From: Ardenticatenia bacterium
GTDB taxonomy: Bacteria; Chloroflexota; Anaerolineae; Aggregatilineales; Ch27
Length of the DNA: 6,447 nt
Direction of reading: 5' to 3'
Assembly (NCBI GenBank): GCA_026983935.1
Contig: JALSTC010000811.1
Span: 1-6,447 of the forward strand
Shown here: positions 5,435-6,447 of the stretch, piece after piece
How the letters are laid out: each line of letters begins with the position of its first letter
How positions within the stretch are numbered: position 1 is the stretch's first letter
Translations under genes and position numbers: made by a program
The notes under the pieces: model-generated
Database searches by the model: none
Seen by the model: the letters and a program-made list of their open reading frames with translations, nothing else
Told to the model about the DNA's origin: nothing

Positions 5435-6447
5435 TCGCGCAGCCGCTGCGGGTGCTGCTCACTGTTCCTCATCTCAAGCCCACTGCCAGCCCCTATCGGC
5501 AGATGATCGCGCTGGCTCGCTATCTGCCCCGAGATGCGTTTGCTCTGACGATCTGCTCCCTGACGGCCGATGGTATTGACCAGACCGGCCCGGAGCTGGA
5601 TCGGCTGGGAGTGCCGTATTTTGTGGCCCGCTTCCGCCCGGTGCACAAGCCTAGAAAACGGATTCTACAGAATACGCTGGTCAGCCTGCGTGCCCATCGG
5701 ACGCTCGCCGCGCACGGGCCTTTTGATATTCAGCATGCCATGGATTACACGTCTTCGCCGTTTGAGGCGCTGCTGGCCCGCCTGGCCGGGCGCCGTTTCA
5801 TTCACCACCAGCGCAATCTCAATGAAGGCGGCAGTGACCGCGCCCTGCGCCTCAAAGGGCGGCTGACCCATCATTTCATCGCCAATACAGACGCCACCCG
5901 ACGTTTTTTGCAGGGCCTCGGCATTCCTGATGATCGCATTACTCGTGTGTACAATGGCATTGACATTGAGGCCGTGGATGCACAGTTGGCCGACTCGCCG
6001 CCGCCGGAGCCAGGCTACATGCTGTCCGTCGGGCATATTCAGCGCCGGAAACGCCATGACGTCGCCATCCGGGCGCTGGCCGCTGTGCTCCAGGAAGTGC
6101 CCGATGCCCGGCTGGGCATCGCTGGCAGCACCTATGACAAAACTTACCGCGCTTCTCTGGAAGCGCTGGCCGCAGAACTGGGTGTGGCCGATCGTGTGGA
6201 ATTTCTGGGCGTGCGGGCGGACGTGCTGCGGTTGATGCGGCGGGCCGCTGTGTTTGTGCTGTGTACGGAGAGCGAAGCTTTTGGCTGGACGGTGCTGGAG
6301 GCAATGGCCGCCGGGACGCCGGTCGTGGCTTCCGGCGTCGGGGGCATCCGCGAGATCGTGGTGGACGGAGAAACCGGCTGTCTGGCTCCCGTGGGGGATG
6401 TACAGGCCTTTGCCGCGGCGCTGGTTCGTATCCTGACCGATCCCTCT
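5431..6447 (+). CDS. GT4-type (GT-B fold) glycosyltransferase, 3' end outside window
   Basis: The frame from ATG 5431 stays open for 339 codons to the window edge and has no stop, so the gene is incomplete on the right. It encodes a retaining-type GT-B glycosyltransferase. The N-terminal acceptor domain begins LRVLLTVPHLKP (residues 6-17). The linker region has VYNGIDIE (173-180). The donor domain starts with MLSVGHIQRRKRHD (197-210), where family 4 proteins usually have a V-G-R-x-x-x-x-K-G motif. The hallmark E-x7-E motif is E282 to E290 (EAFGWTVLE), followed by AMAAGTPVVAS and GGIREIV, which bind the nucleotide-sugar phosphate and ribose in this family. Family members are about 360-400 residues, so only some 30-50 residues are missing. 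The start overlaps the exostosin stop as ATGA (5431-5434), with GAGGA 4 nt upstream, pointing to translational coupling. It probably extends the same glycan; the sugar specificity is unknown. Confidence 0.92.
   Translation, partial: MIAQPLRVLLTVPHLKPTASPYRQMIALARYLPRDAFALTICSLTADGIDQTGPELDRLGVPYFVARFRPVHKPRKRILQNTLVSLRAHRTLAAHGPFDIQHAMDYTSSPFEALLARLAGRRFIHHQRNLNEGGSDRALRLKGRLTHHFIANTDATRRFLQGLGIPDDRITRVYNGIDIEAVDAQLADSPPPEPGYMLSVGHIQRRKRHDVAIRALAAVLQEVPDARLGIAGSTYDKTYRASLEALAAELGVADRVEFLGVRADVLRLMRRAAVFVLCTESEAFGWTVLEAMAAGTPVVASGVGGIREIVVDGETGCLAPVGDVQAFAAALVRILTDPS

Overview
The window looks like part of a bacterial exopolysaccharide or capsule biosynthesis locus. Coding regions are moderately GC-rich, while the first ~390 bases and the ~330-base divergent intergenic region are visibly AT-richer. 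The best guess for the host is a Chloroflexota (Anaerolineae-like) bacterium. This rests on the style of the FHA domain fused to the polysaccharide copolymerase/kinase (an acidic-Leu-x-Pro-Tyr-Gly-Ala stretch just before the Ser-Arg-x-His motif). It is an inference, not a proven assignment.

Layout: (1) Bases 1-398 hold the 3' end of an IS5-type transposase, with its glutamate-containing C-terminal block split over two frames at a TTTCCCC run. (2) Bases 395-2617 on the minus strand encode a 740-residue Wzz-type chain-length regulator fused to a BY-kinase ATPase domain. The usual C-terminal tyrosine cluster is absent and an FHA phosphothreonine-binding domain sits in its place. (3) Bases 2618-2951 are a divergent regulatory region with candidate promoters and several short dyads. 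(4) On the plus strand follow three glycosyltransferase genes: a GT61 (DUF563) enzyme at 2952-4232, an exostosin-like GT47-type enzyme at 4304-5434, and a GT4-type (GT-B fold) enzyme that starts at 5431, overlaps its neighbour by ATGA, and runs off the right edge.

How the parts probably work together: the three transferases would add successive sugars to a lipid-linked repeat unit. The Wzz-kinase, an inner-membrane polysaccharide copolymerase, would control chain length and export through its ATPase cycle. The FHA domain suggests that this control is linked to Ser/Thr phosphorylation rather than, or in addition to, the tyrosine autophosphorylation usual in Wzc/CapAB systems. The kinase-FHA fusion is the most distinctive feature of the window. 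No RNA genes, CRISPR arrays or complete mobile elements were seen.
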